Assembly (NCBI RefSeq): GCF_025370935.1
Contig: NC_133481.1
Span: forward strand, 16,151,033-16,215,032
DNA: 64,000 nucleotides
Source: Choristoneura fumiferana
Lineage: Eukaryota; Arthropoda; Insecta; Lepidoptera; Tortricidae
Direction: 5' to 3'
The position numbers and the translations under genes were made by a program. The notes below the pieces were generated by a model. That model was not told where the DNA came from. It was given only the letters and a program-made list of their open reading frames with translations, and ran no database searches. Shown piece after piece: positions 41,865 to 53,620 of the stretch. Position 1 is the stretch's first letter. Each line of letters opens with the position of its first letter.

Positions 41865-42194
41865 ATTTTGTATTTTTTTATTTCAATTCCAAACTTTTGT
41901 TAATTTTACGGTCATCCCGTAAAACCCATTTCGAAAATACAAACTGTAATATAGATGCACAGAAAAATAAGACCAGCGCTGTGAATCGAACCCAGGTCCT
42001 CGGCATTCCGTGCCGCGTGCTATACCGCTACACCACCGCTGGACAACAGTACAGACACGAATTTCTCCTATGCACCACATATCTCAGCCTGTTTGTTTCT
42101 TATTTAGTCACTTAAGCAGCGACACTAGCGACATCTATGCTGTAGCCCTCATCAAGAAACTTTCAGCACTCCATTGGAACTAAAGCAATCAAAT
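41865..42194 (-). mobile_element. 330-bp retroposon with internal tRNA-like module, 20-bp target duplication
   Basis: A 20-bp string (TAAGATTGGTTTTTGGAATC) is at 41845-41864 and identically at 42195-42214. On the - strand, ~150 bp of leader (GCTGAAAGTTTCTTGATGAG...) precede a tRNA-like block at 41971-42043: GTCCAGCGGTGGTGTAGCGG (A box), CTGGGTTCGATTCACAGCGC (B box), with CCAGCG/CGCTGG able to pair as an acceptor stem. An AT-rich 3' end follows. Confidence 0.8.
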
Positions 42195-42465
42195 TAAGAT
42201 TGGTTTTTGGAATCTTTTAACACTAAGGTTCTTCCATTTTCATACCCCAACGCCGTCGTAAGGGGAAGGATAACATTTTGCTGAAAACGCTCTAGAGTTT
42301 TGAAATAAATTCAGGCCAGCACTAACTTCAGGCCACGTTTGTTTGGAAACTCTTGAGCAATAACAGGAACGTGCCTTTCGGAAAAACTTTTTATTTTAAA
42401 TTTATTGCAGTCATTTTTTCATTTTTGTCAAACGTATCATTTTTGAGGCGAATTTTACTTTGTGA

Positions 42466-42512
42466 CTCCAATTCCGGGTTCGATCCCCGGCCGGGGCAGA
42501 TCTTTGTATGAA
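42466..42512 (+). mobile_element. SINE-B fragment (B-box side)
   Basis: CCAATTCCGGGTTCGATCCC, CGGCCGGGGCAGATCTTTGT, ATGAATAA: the SINE-B head minus its A box. Confidence 0.6.
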
Positions 42513-42529
42513 TAATTACTTTGCTCGAG

Positions 42530-42607
42530 GTCGCGGGTGAGCAAAGTAATTGTTTGAAGTTCATTGATTTGGACCATCGTAAAGTAACCCTCAATTCAAT
42601 AAATTAT
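42530..42607 (+). repeat. 3' end of the 2039-2343 retroposon family
   Basis: GAGGTCGCGGGTGAGCAAAG, TTCATTGATTTGGACC, AAAGTAACC, ATTCAATAAATTATTG. Confidence 0.6.
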
Positions 42608-43564
42608 TGTAATAGTAGGTTGAGTAAATTGTTTTTTAATTTATGTAATTATTTATTTTGTTTCCCTGATTGCTTTGTACTCCCCGTTAATTACTTTTCC
42701 TTTTAAATAGCGGTTTCTCACTATCTCGCCTTGTTGATATTTTTTTGTTTTCTTTTTTTTCAAACATTATTTTTACGTTTCATTCCAAATTTATTTCAAA
42801 CCACCAATACCTCATTTTTCCCTTTTTGACTGCAAATTAACTTGTAAATTAACTTGTTAACAAGACGAATCCCAGTAGTAACATTGCACTAGCTTTATTT
42901 CTGATTCCAAATTGATCCAACAGAACGATGTAAAATTAAATTAAAGTCAAACCTGTTCAGAACTAATGTGGGGTTAATGGCTTAAATTCCGATGGGAGAT
43001 TATAGACCGGTTTCAATTTGTTAAGGATTAATTTTGCTATTTTAGGGATGGATACAGAATTTTGAGTAATACAGCTATTTTAATGGGTATGAGCAGGTAT
43101 AAGATGTAAAACTAAACGGCAAAGAGAATATTTATGGCTTCAATTTTCAAATGAGGTGGTAGGTACCTCATTTGGGAATTGAAGTTGGGTTACTTTGGCC
43201 CTGAAGGTTAACTTTGGCCAATGGGGTAGTTTAACTTGATTCAGGCTTTACTATTGCATTGAAATTATTGATTTTTAGCTATATGTTTGGTTTTAGCTGA
43301 CGGCTCGCTTAAGTTATGTTTTTATTAGACCTTTTATATGTAAGTCTATTTATAAGGCCTAGGTATAATTAAGCACCACGTCTCGGATACTGAATTATTT
43401 TAGATAATAAAATAAGACGTTTCGGTGTTTCCCAAATGCTACCCATCCGAGCTAAACACTTATATTACCTATGTGTGCCAAAATTTCAATTATTTTTGTT
43501 ACTTCCGTAGACTGTTTATCGCACTTCAATCATGTACACACACAAGTTTAATAACGCTTTAAAA
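42608..43564. other. intergenic stretch with a 19-bp-arm hairpin
   Basis: CTTCAATTTTCAAATGAGG (43138-43156) and CCTCATTTGGGAATTGAAG (43166-43184) are inverse with two mismatches. No gene. Confidence 0.45.
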
Positions 43565-43766
43565 TCTCACTAATATTATAAATGCAAAAGTTTGTATGTC
43601 TATTTGTTAGTTTGTTTGTTACCTCATCATTTAGATTTAGATGAAATTCGGTATAGGTACTGTTTGAGTTCCGGGTAAGGACATAGGATAGTTTTTATCC
43701 CGGAAAATTGCATAGTTCCAGCGGGATAGCGATAAACGGATTATACGCAGACGGAATCAAAACATT
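43565..43766 (+). mobile_element. Helitron-like fragment (5' part)
   Basis: A|TCTCACTAATATTATAAATGC, then AGATGAAATTCGGTATAGGT, GACATAGGATAGTTTTTATC, CCGGAAAATTGCATAGTTCC and ...GCAGACGGAATC. It lacks a clean CTAG end. Confidence 0.5.
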
Positions 43767-44648
43767 ATCAGCATACACTAAATCACGCTGCCACTGCTCT
43801 TGCCTCAAAAGCATTTTTAGTGAAAACACTTTCTAATTTCGTTTAAAAAAGTGTAGCGTAAAAAATAAACCCACAAAAGGGGGATGCAAAAACTTGGACT
43901 GTATTTTCTTGATAGCCGAATCCCTTTCTTCCAGACCATAAAACTTTTATATAGGAGGTGACGTCCCTAAAGTATAGTTTCCAAGGCGTTTGGGAATGAT
44001 AAAAAACTTTTTAAACTTGCGAATGACTGAACTGTATTAAGGCACGCATTTTTTATAAGTTCACTTTCGTAACGAGTTTGTCGAGAATGAGCGGCCTGTG
44101 TCTTTGTATAATAATATAGTAACAGAAAAAGTTAGAAAATTGTTTTTATAAATTGCAGAATAATTAAGGAACTAGATTCTTTACAGAAATACTAATTTAT
44201 CAAGTCTAATATAAATAAATGTACTATTTTGCATACGTCAATTTATTGATTTCAAAAAATGACAATTGTAAAGTTATGGCATGTCATGTCGCTCAGTTTT
44301 GTGAGTAGGCACTACAGTTGGTCAAAATTAGTTCCATTATGGACATGGGTTAGTATAGGAACGACCGTAACAATAATACAATTAAAGGCCTCATTGTCTA
44401 AGGCAGTCATAATCGTTTGTACCACTTTTTTCTGTTAAAAGGTAAAAGATAGATGAGGGACGAATGAGATGTGATCGCGAGCGCCCGCCTGCACAAAGTC
44501 TAAGTCAAAATATTATCTTACTTCAATTTAGGCTACAACAATCGCTTATGAATGTCAAAAATAATCTACCACCTGGTCGGAAAAACATCTGTTAAAAAGA
44601 ATCCGACAAGAAACTCAACGAATTACGAACGAATTAAAAAAAGCCAGA

Positions 44649-44802
44649 TGTACAGTCAAAGATAATGAACCGCGCACTAGTGTGGAACCTTTGTGCTACT
44701 GATGCCATATTGATGTCCAATACATCTGTCAAAGAAGTTGTAGTGAAATTAATTATGAAAAGGTCCCACCCTGGTAACTGATTCAGTTTCCTTGACTGTA
44801 CA
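44649..44802. mobile_element. TIR element, 'TGTACAGTCAA' family
   Basis: TGTACAGTCAAAGATAATGA at the left; GATTCAGTTTCCTTGACTGT (ACA) at the right. Interior GTGTGGAACCTT / AAAAGGTCCCACC is also inverted. Related to 47845-47997 and to a half-copy at 46972-47064. Confidence 0.6.
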
Positions 44803-45537
44803 ATGTTATTAAAATGAGTTGATGATATAAAACACGTTAGTTAGACAATACGGTCTCTGATCTGCATCCTTATGGAGAGATCTAATCTTAACCAGATTAC
44901 TAAACGAGTACAGCGCAAAAAACCTAAATAAGCAACAAAATAATCAACATAGATACATATTTTTCAAGTGAGGTACAGGATGATGTAACTTTAGACAGCT
45001 ACACGCACGCAACGCGAAACTCAATTGAAACAAACTGGAATTCTCGATACAACTCGACTTCCATAAGTCACCATACAATTTACCATATTGACTCGTGAAA
45101 ACAACAACACCAATTCTTATTATTCTCGCGAACTTTTCCATTTTCCTGAATTCACACATTTTGTTTCAGAAGTTTTTATAAAAGTCCCGGGTAATAAGGT
45201 GCTTGGAGTTATATAGAGTATCGGAATTTTGGATGGTAATGTGTTAAAATGTGTTTTGTTTGAGATATTTAGAAAGTTTATTCAGAAAGAAAATAGTGCT
45301 GGTGCTTTTGAGATGGGTGGGATATTAATATACACAAATGACAGTCTATGTGGGAGTTCGACTATTGTAAAAGTCAAGACTACGTTTCTCTTTATGTTAA
45401 ATACGGAAAGAAGCTATGAGCGATATTAGTAATATAATTTCATCATCCCATCCCAATAATAAACATTTGAGCATAAAAGGTAAAATAACTTTGTTATTAT
45501 TCACAAAAAATCACTTGGATACCAATTTTTGCCAGTC
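44803..45537. other. intergenic stretch, nothing recognised
   Basis: Short open frames (44944-45159, 45229-45429) show no motif. Confidence 0.4.
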
Positions 45538-45655
45538 ACCATCATCATCAGCCGGAAGACCACATACATCTACCGGTTGCCTGCAACTCTCCCGATATCG
45601 TCAGTGCACCAAACGTAGGGCCTGCCGCTTTGCCTTCCGGTTCGTGGTCGACACT
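45538..45655 (-). mobile_element. RTE-like LINE 3' tail fragment, diverged
   Basis: CACCATCATCATCAGCCGGA, AGACCACATACATCTACCGG, TTGCCTGCAACTCTCCCGAT, TAGGGCCTGCCGCTTTGCC: inverse orientation, old copy. Confidence 0.5.
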
Positions 45656-46815
45656 AAAGAACTTTTTTCTCTCAAATGGTCATCCTTCCTTAGAGCAATG
45701 TAGGTAGGAGATTAACCCACCCATTGCTACTTCAACTTGGATAGGTATTCGTCGAGTTACGAGTATATCGATGCCGTTAGTTCTTAGACGGATATCCATA
45801 TTCCAGATTCTATCGCGCAAAAAAATCCAAACATAACTCTTTCCATAACTTGTTATTCGTCTCTGACCCTCTGTAAAAAGGCCAACAGTCAAGGACCACG
45901 TGCCATACTTATGTCATCACTAGAAACACACACTGGTTAAATACTTTAGTCTTCAGACAGACAGATTTGAATAAGTTTCAAGTCAATCGATCGATAAAAA
46001 TAGATCAATATTCACTTATCAGTTATGATTAGACACTTTTTTGTAGCAAAGATTAATTTACGTTCAGTATCTGAAGCGGCTGAAATGGAAGTGTATACCT
46101 AAATGCGCAGGGGTCTAAGCAGTGAAAATGACTTTGTCCCGTTCGGTGTTGAGACCCTTGGTCCGTAAGGTCCAAGTGTCTTGAAGGTTTACAAGGAAAT
46201 AACGAAGAGTTATTATCACAGAATTAAGACCTTATGCTAGAAGCAAAGTCATCATATAAAGCTAGCTAGTACAGACAAACTGTAAAGATAAATAAAAGAT
46301 TACATTAAAGTCAACATTTATTTACATTATTCTGTCAAGTAAAAAAAAATCGAACGTAAATGGCAAAGTTAATGGAAAGAAGCAAAAACGCGGTGTATTC
46401 AAAAGTGAGTTTCATTTATTCCAGTTAAAAAAACTCCTATGCAAGCAAATGAAAATCCTTTTACAGGGAATACGATTTTAAAACAAAACACTATTGTAAG
46501 CACTTTATTGAGTTACGCCGGGCTTAAAGCTTCATTCTGACGTTGCCAGAAACATCTCGTGGGTTTTATTACACTGTTTATTCTTTTTTTTAATATAGGG
46601 AGCACTTAGGTATCTGTCATTTGTCATAGTGTGTAAGTTATTAGTCTTAGCTTGTAAGTAAACTATGGAATAAATCTCTTTTTAACGGACTCGACTGCAA
46701 AAAAAGAGGACATTATCAATTCGGTTGATTTGTTTGTTTCTTATCTAAAAAGTTCGTATTTGAACCGATTCTAAATTATTTTTTTGGTCGGAATAGCAAT
46801 ACTTCGTCACAATAC
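45656..46815. other. intergenic stretch, nothing recognised
   Basis: No gene; a repeat-like patch at ~46687 (GACTCGACTGCAAAAAAAGA). Confidence 0.4.
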
Positions 46816-46921
46816 CTGGGAACGTCACATACGCCACCAAATTTCTTTGCAGTTGTATGCTAGTTTTACTACGATGTTTTCTTTCACCGTTAAGCTCATG
46901 GTAAATTTCACGTTTGACATC
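46816..46921 (-). mobile_element. SINE-A middle fragment, old
   Basis: CCTGGGAACGTCACATACGC, CACCAAATTTCTTTGCAG, CTACGATGTTTTCTTTCACC and CTCATGGTAAATTTCACGTT align with the SINE-A body. Confidence 0.5.
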
Positions 46922-47492
46922 ATAAGTAAGTCAAAAAGAATTTTGTCATAAGTATACTGCAAAGATGACGTACAGTCGAGGAAACATTACATTTGTATCT
47001 GGTAAAGAAATAATAGCGAAATTTATTACAAAAAGGTTCTACTTGATTCAGTTTCTTCGAGTATAAGTTGCAAGCTTCTCTTACTGAGATGGCTTTGCGT
47101 CACATTCATGTGGCGCTTCAGTACATCTTTATTCCTAAAGAAATGACCGCCATGCTTACGTTTTCCTTAAGTTCAGAGTAAAAAATGTCCTTAGCCACCA
47201 ATGTCTACTTCCTAACCATTACTTCGAACAGTCTACCGACCACTATAACCCGGTAACGGCCACACCGTTTTGTGCCTGTTATTTACTGCGGTACACACTC
47301 GTTATTTTCATCTGTCAAAATAATGGCACCGAGATCCACACTTGAGCTCGAATTGCCCATTTATCTGCGCTCGAGTGCCTCTGGATTTGACGTGGAACGA
47401 TACAAAGTACTAGAGATGTTCCGTGTTAGGTTTTTTTTGTTTTTGATGGTTTAATACTCTAACAATTTTTTTTTTTAAAGTAAATTTTAATT

Positions 47493-47760
47493 CGTGGGTT
47501 CAAACCCCGGCTCGCACCTCTGAGTTTTCCGAAATTCATGTGCGGAATTACATTTGAAATTAACCACGAGCTTTGCGGTGAAGGAAAACATCGTGAGGAA
47601 ACCTGCACAAACCTGCGAAGAAATTCAATGGTGCGTGTGAAGTTCCCAATCCGCACTAGGCCCGCGTGGGAACTATGGCCCATGCCCTCTTGTTCTGAGA
47701 GGAGGCCTGTGCCCAGCAGTGGGACGTATATAGGCTGGGATGATGATGATGATGATGATG
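47493..47760 (+). mobile_element. SINE-A copy, 5' truncated, 11-bp target duplication
   Basis: AAATTTTAATT at 47482-47492 and 47761-47771. Starts inside the tRNA head at the B box (CGTGGGTTCAAACCCCGGCT); the body is complete, ending CCTGTGCCCAGCAGTGGGAC, GTATATAGGCTGGGATGATG and (ATG)n. Confidence 0.85.
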
Positions 47761-47844
47761 AAATTTTAATTGATAGAGTGTAGTCAAACACGCGCTCAGT
47801 TTTTCAAATCGTGCCCAAAAGTACTCTTTTTTATGCAATAATAA

Positions 47845-47997
47845 GGTACGGTCAAGGACTTTAATTCATAGGCACCGTGGAACCTTTTCAAAGGAAAAGT
47901 CATTACGATTTTCCTTGTTAATTAATGCGATGTCACTATTATGTTTACTGTGAAATGGTTCCATGGTGGCTCATGAATTAAAGTACTTGACCGTACC
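47845..47997. mobile_element. TIR element with ~45-bp imperfect inverted ends
   Basis: GGTACGGTCAAGGACTTTAA, TTCATAGGCACCGTGGAACC is mirrored by GGTTCCATGGTGGCTCATGA, ATTAAAGTACTTGACCGTAC. 153 bp; related to 44649-44802. Confidence 0.75.
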
Positions 47998-48002
47998 ATC
48001 AA

Positions 48003-48225
48003 GCTGATCTGGTGATGGAGCCGAAAGCTAGGCCCTGGAACTACAAGACAGAACAACATAATCAAGTCGTGTTTGGGCTTGTAAGCATAATCTTAGGGTA
48101 TACTTAAACTAAACATGGTACTCAAGGTCTGATGGAGCAATCCGGTATACCTACACTGGAACTCCCAGAAAAACAACGTAACCTAGCCGTGTTTGGGATT
48201 GTTAGAATAGTCTGTCAAAATATGC
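48003..48225 (+). repeat. diverged tandem pair of ~105-bp units
   Basis: Unit 1 (48003-48110) and unit 2 (48116-48225) share CTGATGGAGC, CTGGAACT, AGAACAACATAA/AAAACAACGTAA and CGTGTTTGGGMTTGTWAG. Confidence 0.45.
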
Positions 48226-48407
48226 CTTTGTAACAAATCGAACTAAAAGTTTAAAATTTATTATACTCAGTACAAAAAACTAAAAAAAAACTTCATAGTA
48301 AACGTAACTAGATAATAAAAAATACTTGAAAAACGCGGGGTGCTTGATATTAGCTGTTAGAAAAACTACGTCGATACGATTTGGCACTTTAACAATATTA
48401 TGATACA

Positions 48408-48722
48408 TCATCCCAGCCTATATACGTCCCACTGCTGGGCACAGGCCTCCTCTCAGAACAAGAGGGCCAGGGCCATAGTTCCCACGCGGGCCCAGTGCGG
48501 ATTGGGAACTTCACACGCACCATTGAATTGCTTCGCAGGTTTGTGCAGGTTTCCTCACGATGTTTTCCTTCACCGCAAAGCTCGTGGTAAATTTCAAATG
48601 TAATTCCGCACATGAATTTCGAAAAACTCAGAGGTGCGAGCCGGGGTTTGAACCCACGACTGTTTGAGAGGCGATAGGTCAAACCACTAGGCCACCACGG
48701 CTTCATGCTACGGCTCCACGGC
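48408..48722 (-). mobile_element. SINE-A, full length, 13-bp target duplication
   Basis: ATATTATGATACA at 48395-48407 and 48723-48735 defines the insert. The - strand starts GCCGTGGAGCCGTAGCATGA, AGCCGTGGTGGCCTAGTGGT (A box), then CGTGGGTTCAAACCCCGGCT (B box), the body, and the tail ...CAGCAGTGGGACGTATATAG, GCTGGGATG. It is the most complete copy in the window. Confidence 0.88.
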
Positions 48723-49173
48723 ATATTATGATACAAAGCACACCAAATACTAAATGTTTTTTCTGTGTATTCGTTTTATAATGTATGAATAAAAACTCGA
48801 AATTAAACAGGTAGAGGATTGAAATTATTACCTCAGCGTTCCAATACTTGGTACATCTCTACTATCCCCCATCCATTTTTAACCGCAACCCGTAAATATA
48901 CAAGTGGCTCATTTAACTAAGCCATACACGTGTTGACAAATTAAAATATTTAAAGCGGGTTAAAGGATTTTGGGGAAAAATATGCGCATCATAAAATGTT
49001 AGGTACCCCGTTATATTTTGAGTGCTTATAATAAAGCGGTGTCATTTATATGATGCTGCATTTCTACCACAAAAAATGGGTTCAATTTCACACGTGTCGT
49101 TAAGAAAGCAAGTGGATTTTTTGAAGTTTTAATAAATGTGTCATACATTTGACACACATAATATTACATTTAG

Positions 49174-49315
49174 AGGCTGTTTCACCATCCATGGATTAGT
49201 CTTAACTGGCGGTTAAATGTGATGCCGTCTCCGTCTATTCGAACAAAACAAATAGAGACGGCATCACATTTAACCGTCAGTTAACACTAATCAATGGATG
49301 GTGAAACAGCCCCTT
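49174..49315. mobile_element. near-perfect palindromic MITE, copy 2
   Basis: GGCTGTTTCACCATCCATGG, ATTAGTCTTAACTGGCGGTT, AAATGTGATGCCGTCTCCGT runs into its inverse ...GGCATCACATTTAACCGTCA, GTTAACACTAATCAATGGAT, GGTGAAACAGCCCC. The symmetry extends over nearly the whole ~140 bp with few mismatches and a short loop. Confidence 0.85.
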
Positions 49316-49419
49316 AATAAATTAGATAATATTGCAACAAGTTTATTTTGAATCAAAAATTAAACACACATTATTTTATAAACAAATCAGAATGAGATTT
49401 TTTTAAATATAAAATGGGG

Positions 49420-49482
49420 AAATTAGCATGCAAGTGACTTGATGGGAAGCAATCACCGCCGCCCATGGGCACCTTATTAAAT
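49420..49482 (+). repeat. LINE-3'-end-like repeat ('GCAATCACCGC'), short
   Basis: AAATTAGCATGCAAGTGACT, TGATGGGAAGCAATCACCGC, CGCCCATGGGCACCTT; related to 19122-19222. Confidence 0.45.
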
Positions 49483-49686
49483 CTATGACAGCTGAAACGA
49501 AAATAAAAAAGTAAACTTAAGAATTGCGGAATTCTTGTTTCAAAGTCAGTATCTGAAAATTAACCGAACCGATTTTGATGATACCGAGACAAAACTTTTT
49601 CAAAGAAATTAGCTTTTTGTTAAGGATAATATCTGAATCAATATTTTTCTGTGAGGACGCTTGTATACGTTCGTTGTTTTCACCGG

Positions 49687-49762
49687 ACAACCACTAAGCC
49701 ACCACGGCTTTTAGTTTATGAATGAATGAATGAATGAATGAATGAATGAATTAATGAATGAT
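49687..49762 (-). repeat. SINE-A head remnant and (GAAT)n microsatellite
   Basis: CAACCACTAAGCCACCACGG (CTT) is the inverse SINE-A head; about ten GAAT units follow at ~49719-49761. Confidence 0.6.
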
Positions 49763-50571
49763 TTATTTTGAAAAACATCACAACAATATTACAGTATTTA
49801 CAAAGCCTGTCTAAGAAACCAAGATATACTTAGTGAATTTATTGTTGATTAGTTACTACAACTAACCAAAATAAGAAGTACTTCACCGATCTATATAAAA
49901 GTAAAACAGCTCTCAGGAAATAAGTTCTGGGTCCCGTAGTCAATATTCATGAGCCTATCGCATTAAAATTAGACCCTCCAACCAATAGAGATAAGGTGGG
50001 AATCCATAAGATTATTCAACCTGACGTTTCTGTCATCCTAAATAGATTTTATAGTAAGGGGTTGACAGCCTGCTGAAATTGTTTGCGTCCGCGTCACCAC
50101 TATACTCAGAGCTCCGAGATGTTTGGATAACCTGTAGTTTAGTAGAGTAAGCGTAAAATTGGGTGCCCGGTTATAATGGGCGTGAATAGTGTTTTATTGA
50201 ATACGATACTATAAAGTAAAGTTTCTGATACAGGTCTGATGGGGGGAACGAGACAGTTGACAATCGGTTAAAGTTGTGAATTAGGGGCGTTGTTAATTCA
50301 TCGATAGTTGATTAAGAGTGACAGTCAGTAGATTACCACCTCTTAGGGAAATTATAAACTGAACAATCGGTTGGTCGTTAGAATGGTGTAAGTTCTGTAA
50401 TTTGGTTTAATTTTGGGCTTTATTCGGCGATAAGATAAAAAAATATCTCCTTTGCTATGAGTTCTTTCAACAAGTTTGTGGCAAAGCCATCATACACTTT
50501 AAAAATTTAAATTAACTTCGACGGTCAATCAGTTATTTCTTACGAGTCATCATAACATGAAAAACGCGTGG

Positions 50572-50689
50572 CTCCCAATCCGCACTGGGCCCGCGTGAGA
50601 ACTACGGCCCAAGCCCTTTCATTCTGAGAGGAGGCTTGTGCCCAGAAGTAAAACATATATGGGATTGGCTGGAATGATGGATGATCATG
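50572..50689 (+). mobile_element. SINE-A 3' part, diverged
   Basis: CTCCCAATCCGCACTGGGCC, CGCGTGAGAACTACGGCCCA, AGCCC, GAGAGGAGGCTTGTGCCCAG, then ATGGATGATCATG. Confidence 0.7.
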
Positions 50690-51358
50690 AAAAAAAAACT
50701 TATTCATAAAATTGCAAGATGGATTCGCGCACGAAAAGTTGGCAGAAAAATTTTTTTTTTTTCATGTTTCACAGTCTATGAAATTTCCTTGAGCTAGTTC
50801 GCTGTAACCATGACTTCAAATTTATTGCTAAAAATACCTCGATGTTTCGACCATATTGCACCGGCCGTGATCACTTCTCGAAACATTAATTAATAATTCA
50901 TTTTACAAATAAAAGTATAATTAAAAGGCTTCTTAAAGAAAACAATACAAGTTATTTTCTGAAGTTTATTAAAATTAGTTTTTGAAATAACATAAAATAA
51001 CACAATGACTAGGCAAAATCGATTGTATGAAAAGCGTTTGTTGAATGTTTTTCACTTTCCATCAGGTAAATATACCAATAACCATCTACCAACTGAAAAC
51101 CGATTTCATTGTATTCCAACCAACACAGAATCGTTGCCCATAATACAACCACCAATTCAAGTGTAATATTTCAAGAGCACAGGTGTCTGGAGACATGGGA
51201 CCCTCGTCAAAAAGCGATTACCTTCCGACACGTCGAGTTTTGTACTCTTATAACCCTTTGTTAACCGACGGTGGAAATGGATAGTGTGATTCGATGTTAC
51301 GTAATTGAAGAGGTTAAAATATTTCACGTTTGTCGGAAAACATGGAAGGTTCAAACCT
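50690..51358. other. intergenic stretch, nothing recognised
   Basis: No gene; the - strand open frame 51157-51426 runs into the TIR element at 51359 and is not supported. Confidence 0.4.
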
Positions 51359-51478
51359 GAGGGGACTACGAAATTGGCAAATCGAAATTCGCATCGTACC
51401 GTCCCTATCACTCTCGTATTAAACAATATTAAGGTCAGCGGGATGGCAAGATGCGAAGTTTGAATTTTGCACCCCTGT
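51359..51478. mobile_element. TIR element of the 'ACGAAATTC...GAATTTCG' family, copy 3
   Basis: GAGGGGACTACGAAATTGGC, AAATCGAAATTCGCATCGTA is mirrored by GGCAAGATGCGAAGTTTGAA, TTTTGCACCCC; the middle has CACTCTCGTATTAAACAATA and GGTCAGCGGGATGG. Confidence 0.65.
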
Positions 51479-53620
51479 ACATTTTATAGTTATTCAAAAT
51501 ATAAGTGTCTAATATTATGATTTTGTAACGTCGGGAGACCATAATAGAAAATCCCTTTGCAGACACTTATATCTGTCTGATCGAAGTCCGAAGGGAGAGA
51601 TAGGAAGTGGTATTCTTGCGCCCGGTTCCAGAAACTCCAATAACGCGATTTAGGCACAAATGACGTCACCAGCTATCTACTCATGCATCGTAGTAGTTCT
51701 TCTCTTCAGTTACTTGATGGCGCCAGGGTAGTTCTGCTACAAACTCATCTTGAATGTAATACTATTGAAAATCTTGGCAGACTTGTATTTTTATTCGGAA
51801 ACTATCTAAACACTGATTGAATTTTATAACAAGTATAATGATAGAACTGCGTAACCAACTGGATTGACTGGACTATTTTTTAGGGTTCCGTGCCCTGAAG
51901 GTGCGAAATCTAATAAATAAGCCTCAAGTGTTGTTCCGGTGATCCGCAAAAACTTTTTTTTATTTGAATTTGGCGTTCATAAGGCATTCAATCGGTAATT
52001 CAGACATGGCTTGTTTATAAGTATACGAAATTATATTAAGATAAAACTTATAATAAGGAGTATTTAAAAAAATGGTAATATATAATATAGATTTTAATAC
52101 TGAACGCGCAAAACACCCAATGTACTAGATATGTAACTATATATATATAACTAACATAAAGTGTAACATTTTAATTATTACCAACCCAATGTACGTGCTA
52201 ACATATAACCTGAAAGAAACGGTTTCAAAAAATGACGATCACACGAATTACAAGACACCCTTCATCTTCGAGTGCCTATACCTGCATTTCATCACAAAAA
52301 AAAACAATCAAATATTTTATGCAGCAAAAACAAAGTTAAATTGAGATTAAGTAAATAAATACAACTCAAAACTGCTGCCATTTTAATCGTAATTATACTT
52401 TCTTGATCCTCTTATTAAAGGTAGATTAACGAGTGGATTAATTAGATTTTGCCAGTCCTATTACAAACTTGAATTGCTTTACCTCCTTTAATTTTAAGCT
52501 ACGAATGCTGCGAGCCTAAAATCCTGTGGACGTAGAGCTTTACAAATATCACAGTATAAAGAATTACAGAATAGTTATTCAAGATTTTTAATTGAGAATT
52601 TTTCGGCAAATGACATTTGGGTGTGTGTTGCAATGTTAATTTAGAAGACAATAATTACTTAATGTTCTATTTTAATTAAGATCAACAACTTATTTACTTT
52701 ACATTTTTTATCAAGAAAGAAAGAAAGATTTTTTTTTTAATAATGATGACATGTTTAATTCATCATATTTGCAAAGTTATATTTGAACCACACAAATTTT
52801 ACCCGGTCACTATTACCTGTGATTTTATTCATTTTTATAATTAATTTAGTTTAGAAAGATACAGGTTTATTCTCCAGTGTAATGTCATTCGTCTGCAAAA
52901 AACCAATAAAAAGTTAGTTTGACATTTTTAATTGATCTATTTAATCGAAATTGATCAGTAGATTAGATTTCTCTATTTTTAATATCGGAAGTTCATCAAT
53001 CTCGTGGGGCCTGGCGTAATACAAGCTTTCTTCAAGTTTTTCCTGTATATTTCAATGGTGGCTGGTTTCATTTGACACAACGCCTCTGTACTATTACTTA
53101 ATTGACATTAGTTTGAATTGTGAAATATAAATTAGTCGTGAGATCCTAATCTAAAAAATAATAAAGTAATAAATCATAAATCTATAAACTGTTAGAACTG
53201 ATTGATATGAGTACATGGAACTATGTGGCAATTCTTATGTCGCCTTATATCTCTACTGTTTTCAAGTATCCTGCATTTTCAAGCTGAAGACAAGACACGT
53301 GATACATTTTATATAAGACTTCACTGCGCACTTAGACGAGACCATAGAGACACCGTCTCAACTTACGGCCAAGTTGCAACTGAGACTTGGTGTTAGAGAA
53401 CACTACAATATAATTCTAATTCAAGAATGCATCTCGCAGGTTCCAAAGGTTCTTGTTAGGTTCTAAAATGGATAGATAGATAGATATAGATAGAGCAATT
53501 TATAATTTGAAGACGCGTGAATCTTTAAGATATTTTTTTAAGGAAACAGGTATCCTAACCCTGCCGTCATTTTATGTTTTTGAAATAATCATGTATAAAA
53601 CCTAAAAGAAGAACGTATGT
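51479..53620. other. 2.1-kb stretch, no gene seen
   Basis: Very AT-rich, with no open frame above ~60 codons of any resemblance. A short TTTTTTAGGGTTCCGTGCCC patch at 51872-51905 belongs to the repeat seen at 10793. GATA-like units at ~53470-53492. Confidence 0.5.

Noticed and set aside
41971..42043. tRNA gene candidate on the - strand
   Set aside because: The cloverleaf is only partial and the block lies within a 330-bp unit with 20-bp flanking duplications.
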